This document shows, one piece after another, positions 41,285 to 48,717 of a stretch of 64,000 bases of DNA. The stretch spans positions 1 through 64,000 of the forward strand of contig CAZUDO010000041.1 of assembly GCA_964618895.1 (NCBI GenBank), in the 5' to 3' direction. Every line of letters begins with the position of its first letter. Within the stretch, counting starts at the first letter, position 1. This stretch comes from CAZUDO01 sp964618895 (GTDB lineage Bacteria > Desulfobacterota > Binatia > DP-6). The position numbers and the translations under genes are program-made. The notes beneath the pieces are model-generated. The model was not told the origin of the DNA and made no database searches. It worked only from the letters and a program-made list of their open reading frames with translations.

Positions 41285-44200
41285 TCACCGCCGGGCGCAG
41301 AACGTGTCCGGCGCGAGCGCGGTGGCGCGCGCCACCAAGTCGGCGGCCGCCGCGTCGAGCGCCGCCTGAACGCCCCGGACGCCCGTGTCGCTGCCGCACT
41401 TCGGGCGGGCCAGCTTGGCGATGCTGCGCTGCAGGCGGGCGGCACGCTTGCGGGCGGCGGTGACGGCACGGCGGCATTTCTTGGCGGTGGTCGCCGGCGT
41501 GGCCGCGTCGAGCTTAGCCGTGACGGCGTCGAGGCGGGCGGTGAAGCTGCACTTGCAACGGCCGGTGCACTGGGGCTGCGGGTTGGCGAGCAGCGCGCGC
41601 AGGTTGTCGACGGCGCAGACCACGCTGGCCGACGTGGTGGCTGGCGGCTCGAGATGGGTGCATACGCCGTTCCGGGGATCGCAGGCATCGTCGGTGCAGG
41701 CGTTGCCGTCGTCGCATGACGGCGGACACACGGGGCTTGCCGGCAGGGTGGTGGTCGTGGTCGGCGCCAGGGTGCTGGCGGTGGTGGACGTGGACGTGGT
41801 GGACGTGGTGGAAGTGGACGTGGTGGACGTGGACGTCGTCGGCGGTGGCAGCTCGGCGGTGGCGATGGGACCCGCGTTGCCCACGTCGTCGATGGTGCGG
41901 AGCGCGAAGTACCGCGCACCGGCGGGTGGGGTGACCAGGCGCTCCTCGCCGATCCCGGCGGCGTGGGGCGGGGCGACGTCGAGGTGGGTGGCGCGGGCGA
42001 ACCCGGCGCGATCGATCGGGCTGGTCGAGACGCGCAGGTCGTAGAACGACGCCATGCCGCAGCCGGCGTCGTCCCCGACCGCCGTCCAGCGCAGGCGCAC
42101 CTGGTCGCCCTCGGCGTCCGCGCGCAGGTCCGTGACGCGCGCGGGGCGGCGGGTGTCGGTGCCGAACGTCCCGGTGTTCCACTCGTCGTGACGGAACTTG
42201 CGCCAGCCGCTCTCCTGGCAGGCGGCGCCGTCCGTGGTCCACGCGTGCAGGACACCGAGACGCGTCGCCTGCACCACCTCCAGGCGGCCGTCGCCGTCGA
42301 GGTCGCCGACCGACGGCGTGGCGGTCTGCCAGTGGCCGGTCAGCTTGGGCCAGCCGGGCGCCTCGCTGCCGTCCTGCTGGAAGGCGTGGACGTAGAAGCC
42401 GGCACTGGTGGCGATCACCTCGGGACGGCCGTCGCCGGTCACATCGGCTGTGGCCGGGCCGGTGAAGAACTGCCAGTCCTCCATGACGCGCGGCCAGGTG
42501 CGGTGCTGCGTGCCCGTGCGCGCCGTCCAGGCGGCGAGCAGGTGGTCGAAATGGAGACGGATGCCGGAGCCGTTGATGAACTGGTAGAGGCCGGACCCGA
42601 TCATGGGCGCCAGGTAGTCGAGCTGGCCGTCGCCGTCGATGTCGGCCACGGCGCCCTGGCCGGTGTAGAACCCGGCGGTCGCGTCGCGTGCCGCCGCGAG
42701 GCCGCCCTCGGGCGTAGCTTCGTCGGTGTCGCGGCTGCCGGGCCCGGTGCTGCTGGTGGGCGCCATGGCGACGAAGGACGTCCCGTCGCCGCGATAGGCC
42801 GCGGGAGCGCCGAGGAACGGGGCGATCAGCACCTCGAACGTGCCGTCGCCGTCCACGTCGGCCACCACCGGCGCGCTGCCGGTGCCCTGCGCCACCTGCG
42901 GCACCGCGTCGGGCTGGAGCGAGCACATCTTGATCGGCCAGCCGGGTACGAGCGTGCCGTTACGCCGGAAGGCGTAGGCACGCGCGCTGCCGCCGAAGGT
43001 GCACTGGGCATCGGTGCCGAAAGTCTCGTTGCTGCCGATGACGATGTCGTTGAAGCCGTCGTTGTCGACGTCCGCGATGGCGGCGCTGGACGCGATCGCG
43101 CGCGGGGCGACCGTGCTCACGCGCCCGCCCGGCACGACGACCGGGATGGGAAAAGGTGCCATACGGCGGCCGTCGGCGCGCCAGACGTAGAGCTTCTGGT
43201 CGGCGGAGCCGACGACGATCTCGAGCCGGCCGTCGCCGTCGAGGTCACCGAGCGCCGGAGCGCCGCCGATGCCCTCGCCGCGCGACGGGTTCTCCACCTG
43301 ACCGTGCGGGGCGTACTGCTGGCGGCTCTGGCCGGGGTCGGTCGACACCGGGAAGCCGGGGCAGAGGCCCGCATCGGCGCGCCAGCAGTAGACCTGGCCG
43401 TCGGCGGCCCCGACCACGATCTCCTGGCGACCGTCGGCGTCGAGGTCGCCGACCGCAGGCCCGCCGATCACGGAGGCCCAGGACAGCACCACCTCGCCGT
43501 TGCTGGCGTCGTGGTCGAAGGCGGGCGACGTGTCCACGGGCAGGTGACGCGGCAGGTCGGTGTGTACCGGGAAGCCAGGCAGCGGTTGGCCGGTGTGCTG
43601 CAGGGCGTGCACCTGCCCGTTGCCGCCCGCGAGCACGATGTCGAGGCGGTTGTCGTCGTTCAGATCGACGAGCGCCACCGACAGCGACTCGAGCGATCCG
43701 GGCAACGTGCGCGGGAAGGCGGGCAGATCCTGCGGGTCCGGGTGGCGGACCCAGACCGCCATGCGGTCCTCGCCGCGGTTGCCGAGGTCGTCGGTGACGC
43801 GCAGACGCAGCGTGTACAGGCCGTTCGGCAGCGGCCGGGTGTCGAAGAAGGCGAAATGGACGACCGGGTTGACGGATGAGCGGTCCTTGAATGCCGGCTG
43901 GTCCCGAATGAAGAGCAGCTCGGTGAAGCGCTCGGGCTCGACGCCGGCGCCCACGTCGACGGTGGCGGAGTACGAGGTCGCCCAGCGCGCGTTGGCGTAG
44001 TAGGTGATCTGCACCCGGCCGTCGATCTCGCTGTACCAATCGGGCGTGTTGATGTCGGCCTCCGGCGGGATCGCGGTCGCCGACACGCGCTCGACGGCGC
44101 GGGCGGCGTTGATGCGGCCGTAGCCGGTCCACTTGTCCCAGCCGACGGACACCGGATAGTCGGTGCGGTCGTCGGGGGTCACGTCGTCGGCGGTGGCGTT

Positions 44201-45436
44201 GATGATCTGCCGCACTTCCTGCGCCGAGAGGTCCGGCAGCGCGAGGCCGTCGGTCGGCAGGAGTCCCTGGTCGATCAGCTCCCGGGCCCGCGAGAAGACG
44301 AGCGCGGCGACCCCCGCGGCGTGCGGTGTGGAGGACGAGGTGCCGCTCGCGCTCGAGCCGTAGTCGTTGATCTGCGGGTCGCCGTTGGCGAGCCGCCCGC
44401 CCATCTCGGCCGCCGGTACGTCGGTGGGGGCCACCACGTCGAGGTGGGCGCCGTAGTTGGAGAAACTGGCCTTCTGCATCCAGGTGCGGGTGGTGCCGCG
44501 ATCGTTGGCGGTCACGCCGCCGATGGTCATCACGTCGTCGAAGATGGAGGCGAAGTTGTGGTGGAAGCTGAACTCGTTGGCGGAGGCGTTGAGCGCGAGC
44601 ACGTTCCGCTTGGTGGCGTAGTCGAAGGCGCTGCGCAGCATGGTCGAGCCGCTGAGCGCGCCGAGCGACATGTTGAGCACGCGGGCGCCGTTGTCGACGG
44701 CGTAGACCACGCCCTTGGCGAGCCCCTCGCTGGTGCACACGAAGGTGTCGTCGATGCGCACGCTCATGAGCGGACAGCGCGGGCACACGCCCGCCACGCC
44801 GAGGAGGTTGTCGGTCTCCGGGGCGGCGATGCCGGCGCGCCCGGTGCCGTGGCCGAAGTAGCGGTGGTCGAACTCGTCGCCGTCGTCGTCGTCGGAGTCC
44901 CAGCCGGACAGATCGTCGACGTAGCCGTTCTGGTCGGTGTCGACGCCGTCGGCGAACAGGCGGAGATCGCCGCGGTCGATGCCGCTGCCGTCGACGGTGA
45001 CGCGCGCGTCGCAGGCGTAGTCCTGCACGGTGAACACACCGTCGGCGTTGCAGTCCCACGGGTCGCCCGGTACGGGGGCGGCGCACGGGCAGCGCGTGCC
45101 CTGCGGCACGGGCAGCTCGCCGCGGTTGAGCCACACCTTGTTGCGCAGGTCCTGGTGGTCGTAGTTCACGCCCGAGTCGAGGACGCCGATGACCACGCGT
45201 GGGTCGCCCACGGTGGTCTGCCAGGCACGGGTGGCCGAGATGCCGCTCGCATGCGGGATGCCGGGTACGGGCGTGTCGTCGAACAGGTTCCACTGCCCGG
45301 CGACGCCGCGGCAGCCGCCCGCCGGGCAATTGGCCGCGTAGCGCGGGTCGCTCGGCGGCATGAGCGGGAAGCTGGCGGCGATGGCGGCGACGACGCCGGC
45401 GGCGACCAGGGCGAGCGCGAGCGGGCGGCGGTGCAT
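41285..45436 (-). CDS. Secreted S8 (subtilisin-like) peptidase with VCBS/FG-GAP propeller and Cys-rich tail
   Basis: A 1383-residue exported protein. A signal peptide opens it. The catalytic triad is D87 (VVIGVLDSGVNYDHQDL), H196 (YFGHGTGRAGIAAP) and S367 (SASGTSSSTPHAAG; the usual MAAPH is SSTPH). Residues of roughly 590-1110 hold FG-GAP repeats with Ca loops such as GDLDADGRQEIVVG and ADVDGDGTFEVLIA. A fibronectin-like segment and a 35-residue Thr/Ser linker follow. Next comes a single Cys motif (CDDGNACTDDACDPRNGVC) like those of the neighbouring Cys-rich protein, and a Cys-flanked helical end. It is a surface-attached or released protease. The catalytic insert (about 110-190) is Asp-rich and may bind calcium. 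Confidence 0.85.
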   Translation of the reverse strand: MHRRPLALALVAAGVVAAIAASFPLMPPSDPRYAANCPAGGCRGVAGQWNLFDDTPVPGIPHASGISATRAWQTTVGDPRVVIGVLDSGVNYDHQDLRNKVWLNRGELPVPQGTRCPCAAPVPGDPWDCNADGVFTVQDYACDARVTVDGSGIDRGDLRLFADGVDTDQNGYVDDLSGWDSDDDDGDEFDHRYFGHGTGRAGIAAPETDNLLGVAGVCPRCPLMSVRIDDTFVCTSEGLAKGVVYAVDNGARVLNMSLGALSGSTMLRSAFDYATKRNVLALNASANEFSFHHNFASIFDDVMTIGGVTANDRGTTRTWMQKASFSNYGAHLDVVAPTDVPAAEMGGRLANGDPQINDYGSSASGTSSSTPHAAGVAALVFSRARELIDQGLLPTDGLALPDLSAQEVRQIINATADDVTPDDRTDYPVSVGWDKWTGYGRINAARAVERVSATAIPPEADINTPDWYSEIDGRVQITYYANARWATSYSATVDVGAGVEPERFTELLFIRDQPAFKDRSSVNPVVHFAFFDTRPLPNGLYTLRLRVTDDLGNRGEDRMAVWVRHPDPQDLPAFPRTLPGSLESLSVALVDLNDDNRLDIVLAGGNGQVHALQHTGQPLPGFPVHTDLPRHLPVDTSPAFDHDASNGEVVLSWASVIGGPAVGDLDADGRQEIVVGAADGQVYCWRADAGLCPGFPVSTDPGQSRQQYAPHGQVENPSRGEGIGGAPALGDLDGDGRLEIVVGSADQKLYVWRADGRRMAPFPIPVVVPGGRVSTVAPRAIASSAAIADVDNDGFNDIVIGSNETFGTDAQCTFGGSARAYAFRRNGTLVPGWPIKMCSLQPDAVPQVAQGTGSAPVVADVDGDGTFEVLIAPFLGAPAAYRGDGTSFVAMAPTSSTGPGSRDTDEATPEGGLAAARDATAGFYTGQGAVADIDGDGQLDYLAPMIGSGLYQFINGSGIRLHFDHLLAAWTARTGTQHRTWPRVMEDWQFFTGPATADVTGDGRPEVIATSAGFYVHAFQQDGSEAPGWPKLTGHWQTATPSVGDLDGDGRLEVVQATRLGVLHAWTTDGAACQESGWRKFRHDEWNTGTFGTDTRRPARVTDLRADAEGDQVRLRWTAVGDDAGCGMASFYDLRVSTSPIDRAGFARATHLDVAPPHAAGIGEERLVTPPAGARYFALRTIDDVGNAGPIATAELPPPTTSTSTTSTSTTSTTSTSTTASTLAPTTTTTLPASPVCPPSCDDGNACTDDACDPRNGVCTHLEPPATTSASVVCAVDNLRALLANPQPQCTGRCKCSFTARLDAVTAKLDAATPATTAKKCRRAVTAARKRAARLQRSIAKLARPKCGSDTGVRGVQAALDAAAADLVARATALAPDTFCARR
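41765..41842 (-). repeat. Low-complexity GTGGACGT tract encoding the Thr/Ser linker
   Basis: Short tandem units of GTGGACGTGGACGTGGTGGA type on the plus strand encode alternating Thr and Ser on minus (TTSTSTTSTSTTSTTSTSTT). The tract lies inside the S8 peptidase gene between the propeller/fibronectin part and the Cys motif. Such tracts change length readily by slippage. Confidence 0.8.
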
Positions 45437-45579
45437 GGGGGCGGGAAGCTACCGCCGGGCGGCGGCGATTGGCAAGGCGCACGTGCAATGGGCGCTGCGC
45501 CGCCCGGTGCGATCGCCGGGCCGGGGCGCGAGGCCGCCGTCGTCGACGCCGTGTGCGTCCGGTGCACCGGATGGCAAGA

Positions 45580-45999
45580 TTACGCCGTCCAGACGTTCAG
45601 CACCGTCGCGCCGGTTTCCCAGAAATCCGCCACGTTGCGGGTGACGAGGGTGAACCCGTGACGAATCGCCGTCGCTGCAAGGAGGCCGTCCACCACGCCG
45701 AGGCCCCGCCCGCGTCGCTCGACGCGCGCCGCCGTACGTCCCCAGATCGCCGCGATGGCGGCGTCGATCGGCAGAATGCGGTCCGTGTACGCGCTGCGAA
45801 GCGTTGCCAGCCAACCGGCGAGTGCCGACCGCCTTCGTCCCGGGCGGAGTGCTGCGATGCCCTTCTCGATCTCCCCCACCGTGAGCACGCTCAGATGGAG
45901 GGCCGTCGTGTCTTGCGCGTCGAACCAGGCGAGGAGACCCCGATCGGGTCGTGGGCGGGTCAGCTCCGACACCGTGCACGTGTCGAGCAAGAAGCTCAC
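45580..45999 (-). CDS. PIN-domain toxin (VapC/FitB-like)
   Basis: A 139-residue PIN nuclease of the FitB-like group. Acidic residues are D6 (FLLDTCTVSELTRPRPD), E43 (LTVGEIEKGI), D104 (LGVVDGLLAATAIRHG) and D125 (TRNVADFWETG). The spacing is complete, so it should be active. Its start overlaps the antitoxin stop (ATGA at 45996-45999). This is the third PIN module in the window and belongs to a different subgroup from the first two. The target RNA is unknown. Confidence 0.88.
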   Translation of the reverse strand: MSFLLDTCTVSELTRPRPDRGLLAWFDAQDTTALHLSVLTVGEIEKGIAALRPGRRRSALAGWLATLRSAYTDRILPIDAAIAAIWGRTAARVERRGRGLGVVDGLLAATAIRHGFTLVTRNVADFWETGATVLNVWTA

Positions 46000-46244
46000 A
46001 GGAGGACCGGCCGCCCGCGATCACGGGAGCGGGTGAGGTCGAGCGTGTGAATCGCGGCCTGCCGCAGGAAGCGCTTGAAGTCACGCCGGCCCCGCGTGAG
46101 CCGCTGATAGTCAGCAACGCTCACGACCACAGCGGCAGGGCGTCCGTGCCGGGTGACGGTCTGAGGCCCCTTGGTGATGCTCGTCTGGATGAGCTTGCTG
46201 AACTCCGCCTTGGCGCGCTGGAGCTGCCAGGAATCGCCACGCAT
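45996..46244 (-). CDS. Phd/YefM-type antitoxin
   Basis: An 82-residue protein. WQLQRAKAEFSKLIQTSITK then GPQTVTRHGRPAAVVVSVAD is the Phd/YefM fold, with the conserved GxPxxVVVSxxxY (HGRPAAVVVSVADYQRL). The C-terminal segment (FKRFLRQAAIHTLDLTRSRD) is the toxin-binding tail; LDLxRxRDxxR is the usual ending for partners of FitB-like PINs. Start at 46244. Translationally coupled to the toxin, and probably an autorepressor. Confidence 0.88.
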   Translation of the reverse strand: MRGDSWQLQRAKAEFSKLIQTSITKGPQTVTRHGRPAAVVVSVADYQRLTRGRRDFKRFLRQAAIHTLDLTRSRDRGRPVLL

Positions 46245-46334
46245 GCTCGTGCCTCCATTCTAGTCAGACTGGTCAGGCACCGTATCCGCCGTCGACTGAG
46301 GTGTCAATCGAAGGAGCCGCGACGGTGAGCGAAG

Positions 46335-46448
46335 TCACCGCTCGAGCAGGGCCAGAACCGCACGATCGAAGGAACGGTCCAACATGACGTCCGGAGCCGG
46401 GTTCCCGCCGATGAAGAACGTCCGGCCCTTCGCTCCGCCGCCGAACAC
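46335..46448 (-). pseudogene. Short gene tail, unidentified
   Basis: The minus strand carries 37 codons that read like a protein C-terminus: VFGGGAKGRTFFIGGNPAPD then VMLDRSFDRAVLALLER and TGA. There is no ribosome site and upstream it runs into the carS start region. It is probably a relic left when the TA module or carS region was rearranged. Family not recognised. Confidence 0.25.
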
Positions 46449-46468
46449 GATTGACGTCCGGGGCGGCG

Positions 46469-47038
46469 ATGACGCAGGACGTCGTCGTGGACGCCGTGTG
46501 GGTCTTCGTGCCCGTCCTGGGCGCGTTCCTGGTGCATGCCCCCGTGCTGCGCTACGACCTGGTACGCTGGCTCAAGGCTCCGCTCGATGCCGGCGCCACA
46601 CTCCGTAGCCGGCGCGTGTTCGGCGACAACAAGACCTGGCGGGGCGCGCTCGCGATGGCATTCGGCGTCCTTGCCGCCACCCTGGTGCTGTCGTGCGTGC
46701 CGGCGTACTGGAGCCGCCTGCCGGCGGAGATCCAGCGCGTCGGCCCGGCGGTTTTCGGGGGGCTCCTGGCGCTCGGCACCGTCCTGGCCGAGCTGCCGAA
46801 CAGCTTCGTGAAGCGCCAGGTCGACATCGCGCCCGGGTCGCAGCGTGGCTCGGCGGTCGGCGTACTGCTCTCCGTCTACGACCAGGGCGACTTCGTGCCC
46901 GGCATCTGGCTGACGCTCCTGCCGGTCTGGGTCATGTCCCCGGCGCAGGCGCTGACGGTCTTCGCGGTGGTGGTCGTGGTGCACCTGGCCCTCAACGGCG
47001 TCGGCTACGCGATCGGCGTACGCACGACGCCGCTGTGA
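46469..47038 (+). CDS. CDP-archaeol synthase-like integral membrane enzyme
   Basis: A 189-residue protein with about five membrane helices. The conserved loop is LRSRRVFGDNKTWRGALAMA, and the second is LPNSFVKRQVDIAPG then SQRGSAVGVLLSVYDQGDFV. GDNKTWRG and LPNSFxKR...PG are the signature of the CarS/DUF46 family (PF01864). In archaea this enzyme transfers CMP from CTP to unsaturated archaetidic acid. In bacteria its relatives are CDP-diglyceride synthase-like with unproven substrates. The ATG at 46469 is preferred to an upstream TTG. It converges on a HAD-PlsC lipid gene across the repeat element, a second lipid-synthesis link. Confidence 0.75.
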   Translation: MTQDVVVDAVWVFVPVLGAFLVHAPVLRYDLVRWLKAPLDAGATLRSRRVFGDNKTWRGALAMAFGVLAATLVLSCVPAYWSRLPAEIQRVGPAVFGGLLALGTVLAELPNSFVKRQVDIAPGSQRGSAVGVLLSVYDQGDFVPGIWLTLLPVWVMSPAQALTVFAVVVVVHLALNGVGYAIGVRTTPL

Positions 47039-47114
47039 GGTCACGGGTCCGCTCGCAGGACCCGACCCGAGGACGCGACCCGAGCCCAGACCCGCGCGCA
47101 CGCTCCGGAAAGGT

Positions 47115-47214
47115 CTGCCGCGCCGGCTCAGCCGGCCGCGGCACGCCCTCCGCACGAGGTGCCGAACGCCCCACCCTCGCGTCCGATTCCGACCCGAGAC
47201 AGGGTCTCGGGTCG
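47115..47214 (-). repeat. Two-hairpin repeat, family B copy 2
   Basis: Reverse-orientation copy of 40456-40546. On minus it begins CGACCCGAGAC-CCT-GTCTCGGGTCG (47190-47214), then a diverged spacer with GCGAGGGTG, then CGTGCCGCGGCCGGC with GCCGGCGCGGCA. It ends three bases from the stop of the HAD-PlsC gene and lies between converging genes, like copy 1. The loops differ (CTT versus CCT), yet the stem is perfectly conserved. The rest of 47039-47114 is Arg-codon-like GC-rich sequence with further GACCCGA motifs and no ORF. Confidence 0.75.
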
Positions 47215-47217
47215 CTC

Positions 47218-48639
47218 TCAGGTCTCCAACGTCTCCACGTACCAGCGGTGGATGGCCGCGATGCGCTCGTCCAACTCCGCGACCGTCCACCCGCTGGTCG
47301 GGATCGGCGGGTGGACCACCACCTCGACGGTCGTCGGACGGACGACGATGCCGTGCTTCGGCAGGGCGTCGAGGGCGTTCCTGAACACGATCGGCACGAT
47401 CGGGACGCCGGCCGCCATGGCGGCGTGGAAGGCACCCTTCTTGAAGCGGCCGACGCGCCCGGTGGCGCTGCGCGTCCCCTCGGGGGCGATCACCAGCGAC
47501 AAGCCCTGGCGGAGCGCGTCGATCGCCGGCGCGAGCGCCTTCACGGCGCGCTCGTGGTGGAAGCGATCGACGAACACCGTGCCGGCGAGCGCGAAGGCCA
47601 GGCCGAAGAGCGGGTGGTGGCGCAGCTCCTGCTTGGCCACGCCGACGATGTCGCGGCGGAGCAGCCTGCAGAGGAGCAGCATGTCGACGCCGCTCTGGTG
47701 GTTGAAGATGAAGACCGCCGGCCGCCGCGACCACAGGTGCTCCTCGCCGCGCACGTGTACCTCGATGCCGGCGAGGGCCGTGCCGAGCTCGCCCCAGGTG
47801 GTGATGGTCACGTTGACGGCGCGGCGCCAGCTGCGGTCGAGGAGCGCCGCCGGAAGGCCGAGCGCGAGCGCCGGCCCCAGGCTCGCCAGCGCGAGCCCGG
47901 TGCGGAGTACCTGCACCGCGTCGGGGGTGCCGCGGCTGTGGAACCGTCGCATCGGCCAGCGGCGGCGGATGGCGATACGGGCCAGGCGCGTGTTCGGGTT
48001 GGTGGGGCGCGGGTGGCCGACCAGTTCGAGGAGCGGCAGGTCCTCGTCGCTGTCGGTGTAGAAGTAGCTCTGCGCCAGATCCAGGTGCTCGCGTTCGGCG
48101 AGCAGCCGTCCGGCCAGCGCCTTGCCCTGTCCGTAGCACGTGGGCCGCAACACCCTCCCCGTGAACCGGCCGTCCTCGACTTCCAGCTGGGTGCAGAGGA
48201 CGTGCGGGATGTGCAGCTCGCGGGCGAGCGGGTCGATCTGGTAGCGGGTGGCCGACGACACCACGGCCACGGTGTGCCCCTTGCGATGGTGGGCGCGTAC
48301 CAGCGCCCGCGCCTCGGGATAGAGCTCGCCCGCCAGCGCTTCCACGAACACGCGCTCTGCGATCTCCTCGGCATCGGCCACCGAGTGGCCGCGCAACATG
48401 GCGGCCGTCCCGCCGACGAACCCGGAGAAGCCCAGGTAGCCCAACTGGAACTGGGTGGCGGCCACCAGCGTGCGCACCACGTCCCCGGGCACCATGCGGC
48501 CGTTCCATACCCCGTCCCGGATGAAGGCGCCGACCGAGAACCCGGCCAGGAGGGTACGGTCGACGTCGAAGAAGGCCCCGATGCGGGGCCCGGCGGGGCT
48601 CTCGTCGATCTCGCGGGTCAGGTCGGTATGAGGCGCCAT
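47218..48639 (-). CDS. HAD-IB phosphatase fused to PlsC acyltransferase
   Basis: A 473-residue two-domain protein. Domain 1 (about 18-225) is a SerB-like HAD-IB hydrolase: FFDVDRTLLAGFS with the nucleophile Asp, VSSATRYQIDPLAREL (motif II) and YFYTDSDEDLPLLELV (motif IV). Domain 2 (about 270-473) is a 1-acyl-glycerol-3-phosphate acyltransferase: HX4D box in IFNHQSGVDMLLL, VFVDRFHHERA, and APEGTRSATGRVGRFKKGAF. Such fusions make phosphatidic acid and may dephosphorylate a lipid or serine phosphate. Domain 1 substrate is uncertain. It is divergent from the acyl-CoA dehydrogenase across 78 bases. Confidence 0.9.
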   Translation of the reverse strand: MAPHTDLTREIDESPAGPRIGAFFDVDRTLLAGFSVGAFIRDGVWNGRMVPGDVVRTLVAATQFQLGYLGFSGFVGGTAAMLRGHSVADAEEIAERVFVEALAGELYPEARALVRAHHRKGHTVAVVSSATRYQIDPLARELHIPHVLCTQLEVEDGRFTGRVLRPTCYGQGKALAGRLLAEREHLDLAQSYFYTDSDEDLPLLELVGHPRPTNPNTRLARIAIRRRWPMRRFHSRGTPDAVQVLRTGLALASLGPALALGLPAALLDRSWRRAVNVTITTWGELGTALAGIEVHVRGEEHLWSRRPAVFIFNHQSGVDMLLLCRLLRRDIVGVAKQELRHHPLFGLAFALAGTVFVDRFHHERAVKALAPAIDALRQGLSLVIAPEGTRSATGRVGRFKKGAFHAAMAAGVPIVPIVFRNALDALPKHGIVVRPTTVEVVVHPPIPTSGWTVAELDERIAAIHRWYVETLET

Positions 48640-48663
48640 CGCTTCGGCTCGATTGCCACCCCA

Positions 48664-48676
48664 ATATCAAATATCA
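48664..48676 (+). promoter_or_regulatory. AT-rich direct repeat in the divergent promoter region
   Basis: ATATCA occurs at 48664-48669 and 48671-48676 within CAATATCAAATATCATGA, an AT island in very GC-rich sequence between the HAD-PlsC and acyl-CoA dehydrogenase genes. It could supply a -10 element or a regulator site for either gene. No partner -35 is clear. Confidence 0.3.
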
Positions 48677-48717
48677 TGACGCGGCAACCGGTGGCCGTCG
48701 CTGAGGGGAGGCGCATC

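Noticed and set aside
42500..43879. Long plus-strand frame opposite the S8 peptidase
   Set aside because: Val/Gly/Asp-rich shadow; the minus strand carries the FG-GAP calcium loops in register.
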